From Paraglomus occultum (Eukaryota; Glomeromycota; Glomeromycetes; Paraglomerales; Paraglomeraceae): a stretch of 11,059 nucleotides of DNA. Under the pieces are notes generated by a model, which was not told the DNA's origin, did no database searches, and was given only the letters and a program-made list of their open reading frames with translations. Positions 1-7,201 of the stretch are shown in pieces. The DNA lies in NCBI GenBank assembly GCA_910592205.1, contig CAJVPJ010001257.1, forward strand, positions 1 to 11,059, given 5' to 3'. The position numbers and the translations under genes are program-made. Within the stretch, counting starts at the first letter, position 1, and each line of letters begins with the position of its first letter.

Positions 1-135
1 AGAGCATTAAAATTAACAAGTCCATAAGCACCATTCTTTCTTCAAAACGTCATCATTCACCCTGGTCAATTTTACAGTCACATCATAACCAGCCCCTCAT
101 TTACAGAATGTTCACTTTGTCTGGTTTTGTTGCAG

Positions 136-182
136 TCTGCCCCATTTCAGGTATAGGTGTTAGTATTGAAAGTGTGGAATGA
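136..182 (+). other. Possible terminal coding exon at the left edge
   Basis: A pyrimidine-rich tract ending in TTGCAG at 130-135 makes a good 3' splice site. If it is used, the two bases TC complete a codon begun upstream, then a short frame reads CPISGIGVSIESVE and stops at TGA 180-182. This would be the last exon of a + strand gene lying mostly outside the window. The exon is too short to identify. No AATAAA follows closely, and an internal donor (CAG|GTATAG after 150) would instead make a 15-nt micro-exon. Support is weak. Confidence 0.17.
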
Positions 183-1480
183 ACGCGATACGTGAAAAAC
201 TTTTTAACGGTACGCGCGAATTTTGTTGCACAAGTATAAAGTAGTCCCCAAATTATACTGATTTACTATATATGGTATCACCTTTTCTAAAAGTAAGACA
301 GTTCACTACGTCCATCACCCCTGACTATTTTGGCAACTAAAATTTTGTATTTTCAAATATGGTAAGGACGATGAGCTATTTATATTGAGACCTTTTATTC
401 GTACTTAATCTAGGCTAACCGTTAGCACATCAGTATCATCGCTGCCATACATGCGTTTCATAATTATTATTCAAACCATAAACACCAGCATCATGTTATA
501 AACGTATGCTTGTTCATTCAAAATATCCGGTAGCCTTATAAGAAATTGCTTTAATAAGTGGACACCTCTTATGAAACATACTTCCTTAGCAAATAGGCTG
601 CTTCCTCAGTCTTTATAGTTGCACGGTGTTTTGTATTTCTGTGTCGAATCAATTGCCATAGGATCCGACTTTCGAACCGCCATGATTTGTGAATAACACT
701 ATATTGATTTTAATTGATATGACATTCTCAACAAGTGTCGACTTGTATATTACCCGCAAATTTATAGAACGTCACAGTACCATTCGTATGCAACTGAGTA
801 TTTAGCGTTTGCTATGACAACACCTATAAGAAACGATTGAGACTGTGAAATATGAGTTAATAAAAGGCGAAGATTATTTAATATTGCAAGGTTATCGGTA
901 AGGTCTTTGATCATCAAAGTGAAGTGTAGATGCGACTGCCACCGAAAGTTCGGCAATATAAACTGGCAACAACCAACAATCCGAATATTTAATTATCTTA
1001 ATATTGCCTACACAAAATTAGACATGAACATTTCGTTCTTGAGCGATTAGTACTCAACATTCACTTATGTCACCTTTATGAGTTTACGACTCAATAACTG
1101 TTCTCTCAGCACACCTTGATTACACTTATGTTACATGCTCACAAACCAATATAAGATCAAAGACTTTGTACATTATATTTAATCATGCTTTACTCCCAAG
1201 AAAGTTTGTCTTGGAATTGGAATTATTTTCCCAGCGCATCTTTATCGGTACGCTGATTGCTGTTACAGTATGATATTATGTTTCTGGTTTGTCTTGGCAC
1301 TGTACAGTGCTGCTCGAGATGTCTCGATGTTTACTGTCTGGAAATTAAATTCTGCATTTTAGTACGAGTATAGCTACAGTCACGATCGACCTAAACCAAC
1401 ATTTTTGTAATAAAAATGTGCATTTCATCCTCGTTAAAAAGTGAATGGTAGGCTGGAGCATCTACAGACATTGGAACTAT
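183..1480. other. AT-rich noncoding stretch, no supported gene
   Basis: About 1.3 kb of AT-rich sequence with frequent stops in all frames. The longest frame, 762-956 on the - strand (64 codons), has no recognisable motif. There is no clear TATA plus start arrangement, RNA gene or repeat array. It is probably intergenic or intronic. Confidence 0.5.
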
Positions 1481-1844
1481 TTACTCACTCAACGCTCTCG
1501 CCATAGTTTCCACCATCGACGCCACCATGTCTGTTCCAGTTGTTGCTGGAAATGTTTTCGCGTGTTTTGTAGCTGCTGCAGTTTTGCCTGTAACTGCTGG
1601 ATTTGCAATAGACCACGATTTAAATGATAATTTTGCGATTCCAACTCCAGACGCAACATTATCCGTCGTTGCTTCACTTGACTGATTTGTATCTGTTTTT
1701 GTTTCAACCGTACTTGCAGCATGCTTGATTTTGCTTGCTGTCGGCGTTGTTGCAACTGCAGCCGTTGCAACTGTTGATTTTGCCGCTCTAGATACAGCTT
1801 CGGTTGAGGAAGAGGTAACAGAAACGGAAGCCGGTAAGTTAGTT
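1481..1844 (-). CDS. Candidate 3' exon of an unknown Ala/Thr/Ser-rich protein (partial)
   Basis: Reading the - strand, a good 3' splice site (CACTCGTTTCAG, ending at 1845) is followed by 120 open codons and a TAA at 1483-1481. The product is rich in Ala, Thr, Ser, Val and Lys, with stretches such as STVATAAVATTPTASK and a C-terminus MVETMARALSE. It resembles a low-complexity linker rather than a folded domain. There is no Met near the start, so it needs an upstream exon ending in phase 2, which I could not place. The block is less AT-rich than its surroundings, as coding DNA here tends to be. The same DNA is open in another - frame and nearly open on the + strand, so strand and frame are uncertain. 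Confidence 0.28.
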
Positions 1845-1941
1845 CTGAAACGAGTGCCGGAGGGCGCATTCGTTCACGTTGCAGTATTTTGTTAATACGC
1901 CTTTGTATGCGTTGCGCGGTAATGTCTTCTAAAGTAGACAT
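1489..1941 (-). CDS. Alternative reading: Gln/Arg/Leu-rich coiled-coil ORF, 150 aa
   Basis: This is the longest ATG-initiated frame in the left third, and it overlaps the previous entry in a different frame. It starts MSTLEDITAQRIQRRINKIL, becomes Gln/Leu/Arg-rich from about residue 50 (QQLQRLQLQQRRQQ) and ends in an odd Trp/Arg-rich tail (WWRRWWKLWRER). A coiled coil would be predicted over residues 50-135, but GCA/ACA/GTT-rich DNA read one base out gives the same Gln/Leu-rich effect. The strange tail and biased composition make a frame shadow as likely as a gene. No family is recognised. A conventional single-exon gene is possible because the frame begins at an ATG and needs no splicing. 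Confidence 0.25.
   Translation of the reverse strand: MSTLEDITAQRIQRRINKILQRERMRPPALVSELTYRLPFLLPLPQPKLYLERQNQQLQRLQLQQRRQQAKSSMLQVRLKQKQIQISQVKQRRIMLRLELESQNYHLNRGLLQIQQLQAKLQQLQNTRKHFQQQLEQTWWRRWWKLWRER
1749..1773. repeat. Short direct repeat, period 15
   Basis: The 10-mer GTTGCAACTG occurs at 1749-1758 and again at 1764-1773. Each copy contains the palindrome TTGCAA. It sits inside the multi-frame open block and accounts for the Ala/Val/Thr alternation seen in two of its frames. Confidence 0.6.
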
Positions 1942-2531
1942 TATGAAAGAAATGCGTCTGAACGCGTGTAAGCCTTTTTTTTCTTATATAATAATGCAAC
2001 GTGTACAACAATATCAAGCCACAAAGTTACAGCATTATACAGTCGATACAGCCACAATTAGGTATATAAATGGTAAGTGATAACAAACACCTAAAACCAA
2101 AACTTGTGAATATTTCTACGTTAAAATAATACATTTTAACAGGGATCGCTTAACTGTAACCGAATATTTTATCCAAAAAAGGAAAACCATTTAACATACT
2201 TTCAGACAAAACATAACCTGGCACATACATCAGTGTTCAATACCTCCGGAGTCACATGCCCGCACCTTTTTTTCATTTAAAAGTTTACAAACGCGTTCAT
2301 GACAATATGCCAACAGCAGATTACCTGAAGAAGCTTTAAGGGAGCGTAATATCGGGGTAAGTACTTGTTGTTCTTTACCATATTAAATGCAAATGCTTTA
2401 ACTATATCAGAATGTTGGGAGAATCCTATTACAAGTTGAAAATGCAAATACATGGGATCACTGTCTCGTCGGTAAAATAACAATATCAAGGAACGTGATT
2501 TAAAATTTAGCATTTTTACGCAAAACGGCAA
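1942..2531. other. Region without a supported gene; isolated splice-like signals
   Basis: No family is recognised. On the + strand two strong donors stand out: ATG|GTAAGTG after 2071, and GGG|GTAAGTAC after 2356, the latter preceded by a short open frame reading LPEEALRERNIG. On the - strand a good acceptor (TTTTTTTCCTAACCAG, in the neighbouring 2540-2560 region) is followed by an open stretch down to a CAG|GTAATC donor near 2322. I could not chain these into a consistent gene on either strand. Confidence 0.3.
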
Positions 2532-2840
2532 ATGCGCTACACCCCATCCAGCTGGTTAGGAAAAAAAGTGTCTGGTCTTTGCATCACTGTAGCGTGCATA
2601 TTAATATTTTGCTCTTTTTCTTTCGTGGGACTATATACCCCGCGGCTACTGGTCGAATTGAAATCAATTTTTGATCGAGGCGGGAAGCTCGTCATATGTA
2701 TATTGCGATTTTTGTGCTGTTTCTGCTGGCTTTGCAAAATTTTGTTAATCTTTTTGTTAATATGGGAAACGCCTCGGAGAATCTTCCTTGGAGTATTGAC
2801 TTTGGCAGGTCTCGACCGTATGACTATACAGGGAAGTTAA
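2532..2840 (+). CDS. Hypothetical small membrane protein, 102 aa (strand uncertain)
   Basis: An ATG-initiated frame encodes a protein that would have a membrane segment at about residues 13-35 (VSGLCITVACILIF and following) and a second hydrophobic, Cys-rich one at about 53-75. A + strand AATAAA at 2885-2890 lies 45 bases past the stop. I do not recognise the family. Two other readings compete. A + frame at 2696-2896 has a signal-peptide-like start. A - strand exon at 2823-2537 follows a good acceptor (TTCCCTGTATAG) and encodes 94 balanced, hydrophilic codons. Hydrophobic frames are the expected antisense shadow of Lys/Asn/Gln-rich coding DNA, so the - strand reading may be the real one. Confidence 0.2.
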   Translation: MRYTPSSWLGKKVSGLCITVACILIFCSFSFVGLYTPRLLVELKSIFDRGGKLVICILRFLCCFCWLCKILLIFLLIWETPRRIFLGVLTLAGLDRMTIQGS

Positions 2841-2884
2841 CTGCACAATCAACGATGGCTATTGTTTTTTGCACATTGTCAAGT

Positions 2885-2890
2885 AATAAA
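2885..2890 (+). terminator. Possible polyadenylation signal AATAAA
   Basis: A canonical AATAAA 45 bases after the stop of the 2532-2840 frame. In AT-rich DNA this hexamer is common by chance, so it means something only if that gene is real. Confidence 0.2.
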
Positions 2891-2986
2891 TTATAACAAT
2901 GACATGCTTTATCGTAAACGGTAAAACTAAAATTTATAAACACAATATAACGCGTACGTGATCTTTTACAGCGAACGACGTCTTCG

Positions 2987-3391
2987 TTATTCGAATTTTA
3001 CTTTGAATTTTGCGATAAAAAAGACACCTATTTTGGTCAGCTCGACAAGTCCAACACCTGCGATATCAACATCCTTAATACGTTCAATGGTATCTTCAGA
3101 TGCAATAGTCAGTTTAGGTTCAAAGATCGAATAGCATGCTGATTTGTTTATAAGATTTGCCCAGAGAGCAAACCCTATTATGGTTGATTTGTTCGCCAGA
3201 TAATCATGTTTGACACTTGCAAAGTTGGGTTGATGTAGAAGCGTCGTCGGAGAACCGATCAAAACCAGTAATATTCGTAATGAATTTTTAATTGCGATTG
3301 AGTGACCAAAAACAGTTATATCATTGCGTTTGAGTATATTCTTCCCATACTGTTTTGATATCCGATTGACACGACAAAGGCTGTAGCTCGC
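2987..3391 (-). CDS. Unidentified open frame of 134 codons without a start Met
   Basis: The - strand is open from 3391 to a TAA at 2989-2987 with no ATG anywhere, which would fit a spliced exon. The translation is balanced and not low-complexity: it contains RISKQYGKNILKRNDITVFG, a hydrophobic LRILLVLIG, and a C-terminal part with EDTIERIKDVDIAGVGLVEL. I recognise no domain. No convincing acceptor precedes it; the bases upstream are a CA-rich microsatellite. A shorter + strand frame over 2971-3142 follows a fair acceptor (TGATCTTTTACAG) and competes. Such a long open stretch is unusual in this base composition, but coding status is unproven. Confidence 0.27.
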   Translation of the reverse strand, partial: ASYSLCRVNRISKQYGKNILKRNDITVFGHSIAIKNSLRILLVLIGSPTTLLHQPNFASVKHDYLANKSTIIGFALWANLINKSACYSIFEPKLTIASEDTIERIKDVDIAGVGLVELTKIGVFFIAKFKVKFE

Positions 3392-3400
3392 TTATTTTTT

Positions 3401-3421
3401 GTGTGTATATGTGTGTGTATG
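3401..3421. repeat. GT-rich microsatellite
   Basis: An interrupted (GT)n run, GTGTGTATATGTGTGTGTAT and following, directly after a T6 stretch. It is an ordinary simple-sequence repeat. Confidence 0.75.
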
Positions 3422-3979
3422 TTTTCATCTAGTATTGATGCGATTAATGTGCATGCCTAAAGAAGGTGAAACAAATTCTTGGTTTCTTGATGATATGGCC
3501 TGCTAGTTTTGTCTTTGGTTATTTGGTAATCTGCAGATTTGAATTCGATAGAAACGCAACAGTATATATAAAACTTCTGATTTGCTTTCACTGATCATAA
3601 GCAGTAGAGATATTTCGTAAAGGTCCAGGATAAAAATAATCCGAAAAAAAATTGTTTGGTTCTATTCCATCACACTTGTCAATTCCGGTTTTCAGATTTA
3701 TACCTTGGCGGAGACGGTAAATCTCCCAGCCTTCTCTCCCGTGTATGAGAATAGAAACAACTTGAAGGAATGCATTAGTCATGTTATCGATTCATTTTAT
3801 TTGTGAGGACAAAGACGTCAGTAGTGGTAGACTTCTTTATTACTCATCCGTAATCTCATAATCTAATATAATCTAATACAGTTTAAGCAGAATTTTCTCT
3901 CTTCTCGTTGGTCGTAACTGTAATTATACGGGTCAAGGATAATAAAACCAGTTACATATCACATTACCATAATTATCGT
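3422..3979. other. AT-rich spacer downstream of Siva
   Basis: It holds a TATATATAAA string at about 3563-3572 with no gene start attached. A 64-codon - strand frame (3588-3782) begins at an ATG but has no recognised motif. Near the right end are TTTATT hexamers, which are AATAAA on the - strand and could terminate Siva. Confidence 0.4.
3836..3841 (-). terminator. Candidate polyadenylation signal for the Siva gene
   Basis: TTTATT on the + strand reads AATAAA on the - strand, about 140 bases beyond the Siva stop codon. A second copy lies at 3796-3801. The distance suits a short 3' UTR, but the hexamer is frequent in such AT-rich DNA. Confidence 0.35.
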
Positions 3980-4402
3980 CTAGTCAATATCTGAAGGATA
4001 CTTTATCGTAGAACAATAGCTGCAAAAGACTTCCTGGCATCGTTCGCAGGACACCTGACATTGTAGACAGACATTGCGATCGCAGAATGAACAATGCTCG
4101 ACCGACGACGAAGCATGGCATCTAGGAAGCAGAGACTGCGGATTTTGTCCCAGTTTCTTTAGCTTTTCTTCACGATGCAGTTTTTGTTGGCCAGCCATTA
4201 GTAATAGCTTAGTATACTCTAGCACGCATAAGTGTTCATTAATACAACATTAAACAGTCAAAAATTTATGATCTTGCAGGGACTCACCAAAGACTTCCAT
4301 TCCTGAGCGTGGGTTCTTCTGAGTGATAACAGAAGAGTCTCCGAAAGGATTCTTGCGCTTGCCAGTGCAAGAAGAGAACGAATGTATGTCCTCTTGAAAC
4401 AT
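3980..4402 (-). CDS. Siva: Siva-like apoptosis regulatory protein, two coding exons
   Basis: Siva proteins are small zinc-binding adaptors known in mammals for binding CD27 and BCL-XL and promoting apoptosis. Coding exons are 4402-4288 and 4218-3980, joined across a 69-bp GTGAGT...TAG intron inside a Glu codon, giving 117 aa. Residues 36-50 (MEVFEYTKLLLMAGQ) match the amphipathic helix of human Siva. Cysteines 81, 84, 89, 92, 96, 99, 104 and 107 have spacing C-x2-C-x4-C-x2-C-x3-C-x2-C-x4-C-x2-C, identical to the human core. KRKNPFGD (15-22) may match the N-terminal KR-x-CPF-x-D motif. The protein is shorter than human Siva-1 (175 aa) and stops before the last CxxC of the family. The core is well supported. 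The ATG at 4402 is the first usable Met, but an upstream coding exon is not excluded. Confidence 0.8.
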
Positions 4403-4431
4403 CACTCACAAGTGCATGTATACTAAAACGA

Positions 4432-4639
4432 CTAAAGGGATAGGCTTTGTTGTGACAACAAGAACGAGAGCATGAAGACGCGAGAGAATCCGTTGCCACT
4501 AAATACGGTGTAAACATCCGTGTCACAATGGTGCAATATGACGAGAAATTTAATCGATCGGCTTATTGCAGAAAACGATTATTGTGTCCTGTTTATACAA
4601 CGGAATGTAATCGCTAAGAAAACTAATGGTCTACTTACA
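4432..4639 (-). other. Possible 5' UTR intron and noncoding first exon end of Siva
   Basis: On the - strand a strong donor GTT|GTAAGTAG (exon end 4639) and a good acceptor, GCCTATCCCTTTAG ending at 4432, frame a 207-bp intron. The downstream exon would start at 4431 and reach the Siva ATG at 4402 after 29 bases. A three-codon upstream ORF (ATG CAC TTG TGA) lies within that leader and could damp translation. The exon above 4639 has no good coding frame, so it would be untranslated. This is inferred from splice signals alone. Confidence 0.33.
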
Positions 4640-4831
4640 ACGGAGCGATACGTTCGCTGAAGGCAATCAATCCATGGTACAAGGGCACGCGACAAAGGAA
4701 TGAGAGTTAAAGATGTTGTGTGTTTAATATTATTACTGGTATCCAAAACTGGGCGAGTCTTTTCGTCGGCTCGTAACGAGTAGCTTCACTATGTGTTCCT
4801 TCGTGGCATAGCAATCATTTTAATAGCCAAC
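4640..4831. promoter_or_regulatory. Putative shared promoter between Siva (-) and LMW-PTP (+)
   Basis: This stretch lies between the proposed first exon of Siva on the - strand and the proposed first exon of the phosphatase on the + strand. It is less AT-rich than the flanks, has several CG dinucleotides and carries a small palindrome CTCGT-A-ACGAG at 4770-4780. No TATA box is evident in either direction. Head-to-head genes at this spacing often share a promoter, but the role here is inferred from layout only. Confidence 0.35.
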
Positions 4832-4841
4832 ATGGCCGATG
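4832..4841 (+). other. Candidate upstream first coding exon of LMW-PTP
   Basis: CAACATGGCC gives an ATG in strong context, and after only ten coding bases (ATG GCC GAT G) comes a strong donor, G|GTAAGAG. The phase fits the phosphatase. Splicing to an acceptor ending at 6405 gives MADDERTRILFVCLG; splicing to the one ending at 6396 gives MADEMTDERTRILF. Either would replace the local start at 6399 across an intron of about 1.55 kb. The first version puts the catalytic Cys at residue 13 counting Met, as in human ACP1. Both acceptors have poor pyrimidine tracts, so this stays a hypothesis. Confidence 0.38.
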
Positions 4842-6398
4842 GTAAGAGTGTAATGACGACAATACGACATTTAGAGTGGCAAATTTCGATTACGGTCTAG
4901 TGTCTACGATACGGTTGGATAAACGAAAAGACTCGACATTCGCCAGAGTTTATCTCACTTAACCTATTGAAGAAGAAATTTAATTACAACGTACAGTGTC
5001 ATCACCACCAACTTGAAAGTATGGATAACAATAACGTCTCGCCTCGATCTCAACCAAGGATATATGACAATGTCACATTTTCAACGAGTTACTTATATTC
5101 TGTTGCATTTAGATTACGCTTCAACGCATAGCGAAGAGTTAACCTTAAACGCTGAACTAAGATACAACGCCAAGCGAAATATCAATCATTGGTTAGACTT
5201 CCCTGAATTTTAGTAGGAATAGGAAAAGTTATTATTATCGGGAATTTTATCGCGGCAACTCGCATGCGTAACGGCTAATACAATTATGCTCGTCCCATAA
5301 TGAGAAACATGATGAGAAGAACTTTCATGTTAGCCCATCGCGTTACAATTGATACCTGCAAACATTGTATGTGATTACCAACTGCAGCGTTACTCTGATA
5401 AAAATTCACCTTCCACAAACACGCCACTTCTTTGAGGTTAATTCATAAAGCACAATATCCAACATCACTATCAGTATCTTTTGGTTAGTATTGGATGTCC
5501 AATAAAAATATTCCTTCATGGTAGTATAACCAACAAATATTAGTGTTAAAAATGTCCGTTGCCATTACCTTGTGTCCCGTATTTCCTTTTGCCTTTAGAA
5601 TCTGTGAATTGTACTAATTGTAGAAAATATTAATACAGATTATATTGATGTTGTTGGAAATTGTATAATAACAAGTCATGTTAATATCATCAGTCACTAA
5701 TAGCGGGGATTGATAATTAGAGAGGAGGACGTCAATAATGTTTTACACGTTACCTTTGCCTTATTCTGTACACGCTGAGCGAGCGATTCTTCAAAACCAA
5801 CATTGCCCATTTTTCTTTTTCGTTCGGTTGTCAACCTTGAATTTACGTGTTCAAAGGATTAATTTATTATATTTGTTTATTAGAAAAAAAATAATAACAC
5901 AGTGACATAAATCTGGTCTCATTTTTTAGCTTATTCGGGACCAAAAAGTTTAATCATTTGGTCGATAAACACTTGCTCAAATATTACTAGTATTTCGCGC
6001 AATGTAATTGTCCGAAGAAAATGCCTGGTTTGATTACATAATGATTGCTTGCATATAATTTTCTAGCCACCCTTAGTTACGTATCAATGTTAATTGTATC
6101 TACAAGATCAGATTAATTAAGATATCCTTTCAGAGACATACGTCATTGTATTGTTAGACGTAATAAATTTCGACTCGTTGACATCTTCTGAAATTCAAGC
6201 TTTACTAATTGTAGCCAAAATTTCTTATTCGTACTAATATCTTGGGATGACTAATTGTAAGTTTTATTAAAAAAAAAAGGTCATCCAACGTCTATCACTC
6301 TTGTCGAAATGATTATGATTAGTTATTCAACAATTTGTGCAACAGCATCAAAAAGCAAGTAACATCTTCATCCGAAAGTTCCAGTACGACTGATAGAG
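4842..6398. other. Long gap upstream of LMW-PTP exon 1 (possible first intron)
   Basis: This is intergenic, or intron 1 of the phosphatase if the 4832 exon is used. One ATG frame at 5013-5213 (66 aa) has no recognised motif. A 16-bp CCAAT-containing palindrome lies at 5489-5504. TAATTG cores cluster between 5615 and 6257, and an A10 run is near 6270. A fair acceptor (ATATCCTTTCAG, about 6122-6133) opens a frame of some 35 codons that would join the 4832 exon in phase, but it matches no protein I know. Confidence 0.4.
5489..5504. promoter_or_regulatory. Palindrome with two inverted CCAAT boxes
   Basis: TATTGGA-TG-TCCAATA is a perfect 7-2-7 inverted repeat with a CCAAT pentamer on each strand. 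NF-Y binds CCAAT boxes in animal promoters. Function at this distance from any known start is unproven. Confidence 0.4.
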
Positions 6399-7201
6399 AT
6401 GACAGACGAAAGGACTCGCATTTTGTTCGTTTGCTTAGGTTTGTTTTCGTATCTCATCGATAATATGAAGTTTATTATCGCCTCGGTTTACTAAAACTAA
6501 TTCTTCCGATATCAGGGAATATTTGTCGTAGGTAGGAAAGCACTGGTCTTGCTGATATAATAGTAATAATAATAGAATGCTTGATGGAGAGGCGGGTCCG
6601 TATTTCGGGTCAATGACAAAACCACTAATTGCTCAATATAGCCCTATGGCAGAGGCAGTGTTTACTCACATGTTACGACAAAACGGTCTAGAAGACCAAT
6701 TCGAAGTAGACAGCGCTGGGACGTCGAACTATCATGTTGGAGACCGACCAGGCAATAATTCCAACAATAAGCTTTTGTCTGATGTGAGAGTAGATAATTA
6801 ACGCAATTTCACTTTAGATTCTCGAACAATTTCAACCTGTCGTCAACACGGGGTCCCGGTGAATCACACTGGTCGACAAGTAAGTTTCCCAATTTTCCCC
6901 CATTAATCATCTCAAATTCTCTTCGTTCTCTTGACGTTCCCATCCTAAATTGTACCAGGTCACCACCGAAGACTTTTACAGATTTGATTATCTTCTCTGT
7001 ATGGATGAAAGTAATTTAGCAAGCTTGAATGAAATCAGACCAGAAGGATCGCAAGCTATAGTTCAGTTGTTCGGCGACTTCGATCCAGAGGGCGAACGCA
7101 TTATTAGTGATCCTTACTATGGAAGTGTACTTGATTTTGAGACAAGCTTTCAACATGTCTCAAGATGCTCTGAGGCTTTCTTGAACCATTTACAGTCGTA
7201 A
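6399..7201 (+). CDS. Low-molecular-weight protein tyrosine phosphatase, five exons
   Basis: A cytosolic phosphatase that removes phosphate from tyrosine residues through a cysteinyl-phosphate intermediate (ACP1 family). Exons are 6399-6438, 6516-6531, 6642-6751, 6818-6879 and 6959-7201, giving 156 aa, the usual family length. Visible features: P-loop VCLGNICRSP with nucleophile Cys12, Arg18 and Ser19; MAEAVF (21-26); VDSAGTS near 43-49; the conserved CMDESNL near 90-96; and DPYYG with catalytic Asp127 and the two tyrosines that are phosphorylated in mammalian homologues. Introns are 77, 110, 66 and 79 bp. Exon 2 is a 16-nt micro-exon, and intron 3 begins with GC instead of GT. Frame is kept at every junction. 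An ATG at 6577 with an open frame to a TAA at 6799 is only intron 2 and intron 3 read-through. The 6399 start is the first local Met; an alternative start lies at 4832. Confidence 0.93.

Noticed and set aside
762-956. 64-codon - strand frame
   Set aside because: No motif or splice support and AT-driven composition; probably chance.
1527-1880. A + strand frame with one in-frame TGA, suggesting a selenoprotein
   Set aside because: No selenoprotein family is recognisable and no SECIS-like hairpin was seen. The frame is better explained as the antisense of a Gln/Ala/Thr-rich exon.
3588-3782. 64-codon - strand ATG frame
   Set aside because: It has no recognisable motif, no splice or poly(A) support and a length expected by chance; a TGA precedes it closely in frame.
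4284-4526. 80-codon - strand frame over the first Siva exon
   Set aside because: It is one base out of register with the frame that reads MEVF and joins the cysteine-rich exon in phase.
5013-5213. 66-codon + strand ATG frame upstream of the phosphatase
   Set aside because: No motif, no promoter or poly(A) context. Another + frame there begins MDNNNVSP but ends after about 36 codons without a good donor.
6577-6801. Continuous ATG frame of 74 codons in the phosphatase locus
   Set aside because: Its start lies in intron 2 and its end in intron 3. The real protein enters at 6642 and leaves at 6751, as shown by the P-loop continuity and the GDRP-DSRT junction.
6784-6817. GTGAGA as a canonical donor for intron 3 of the phosphatase
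   Set aside because: It would leave a 34-bp intron, too short for splicing, and the wrong phase for the next exon.
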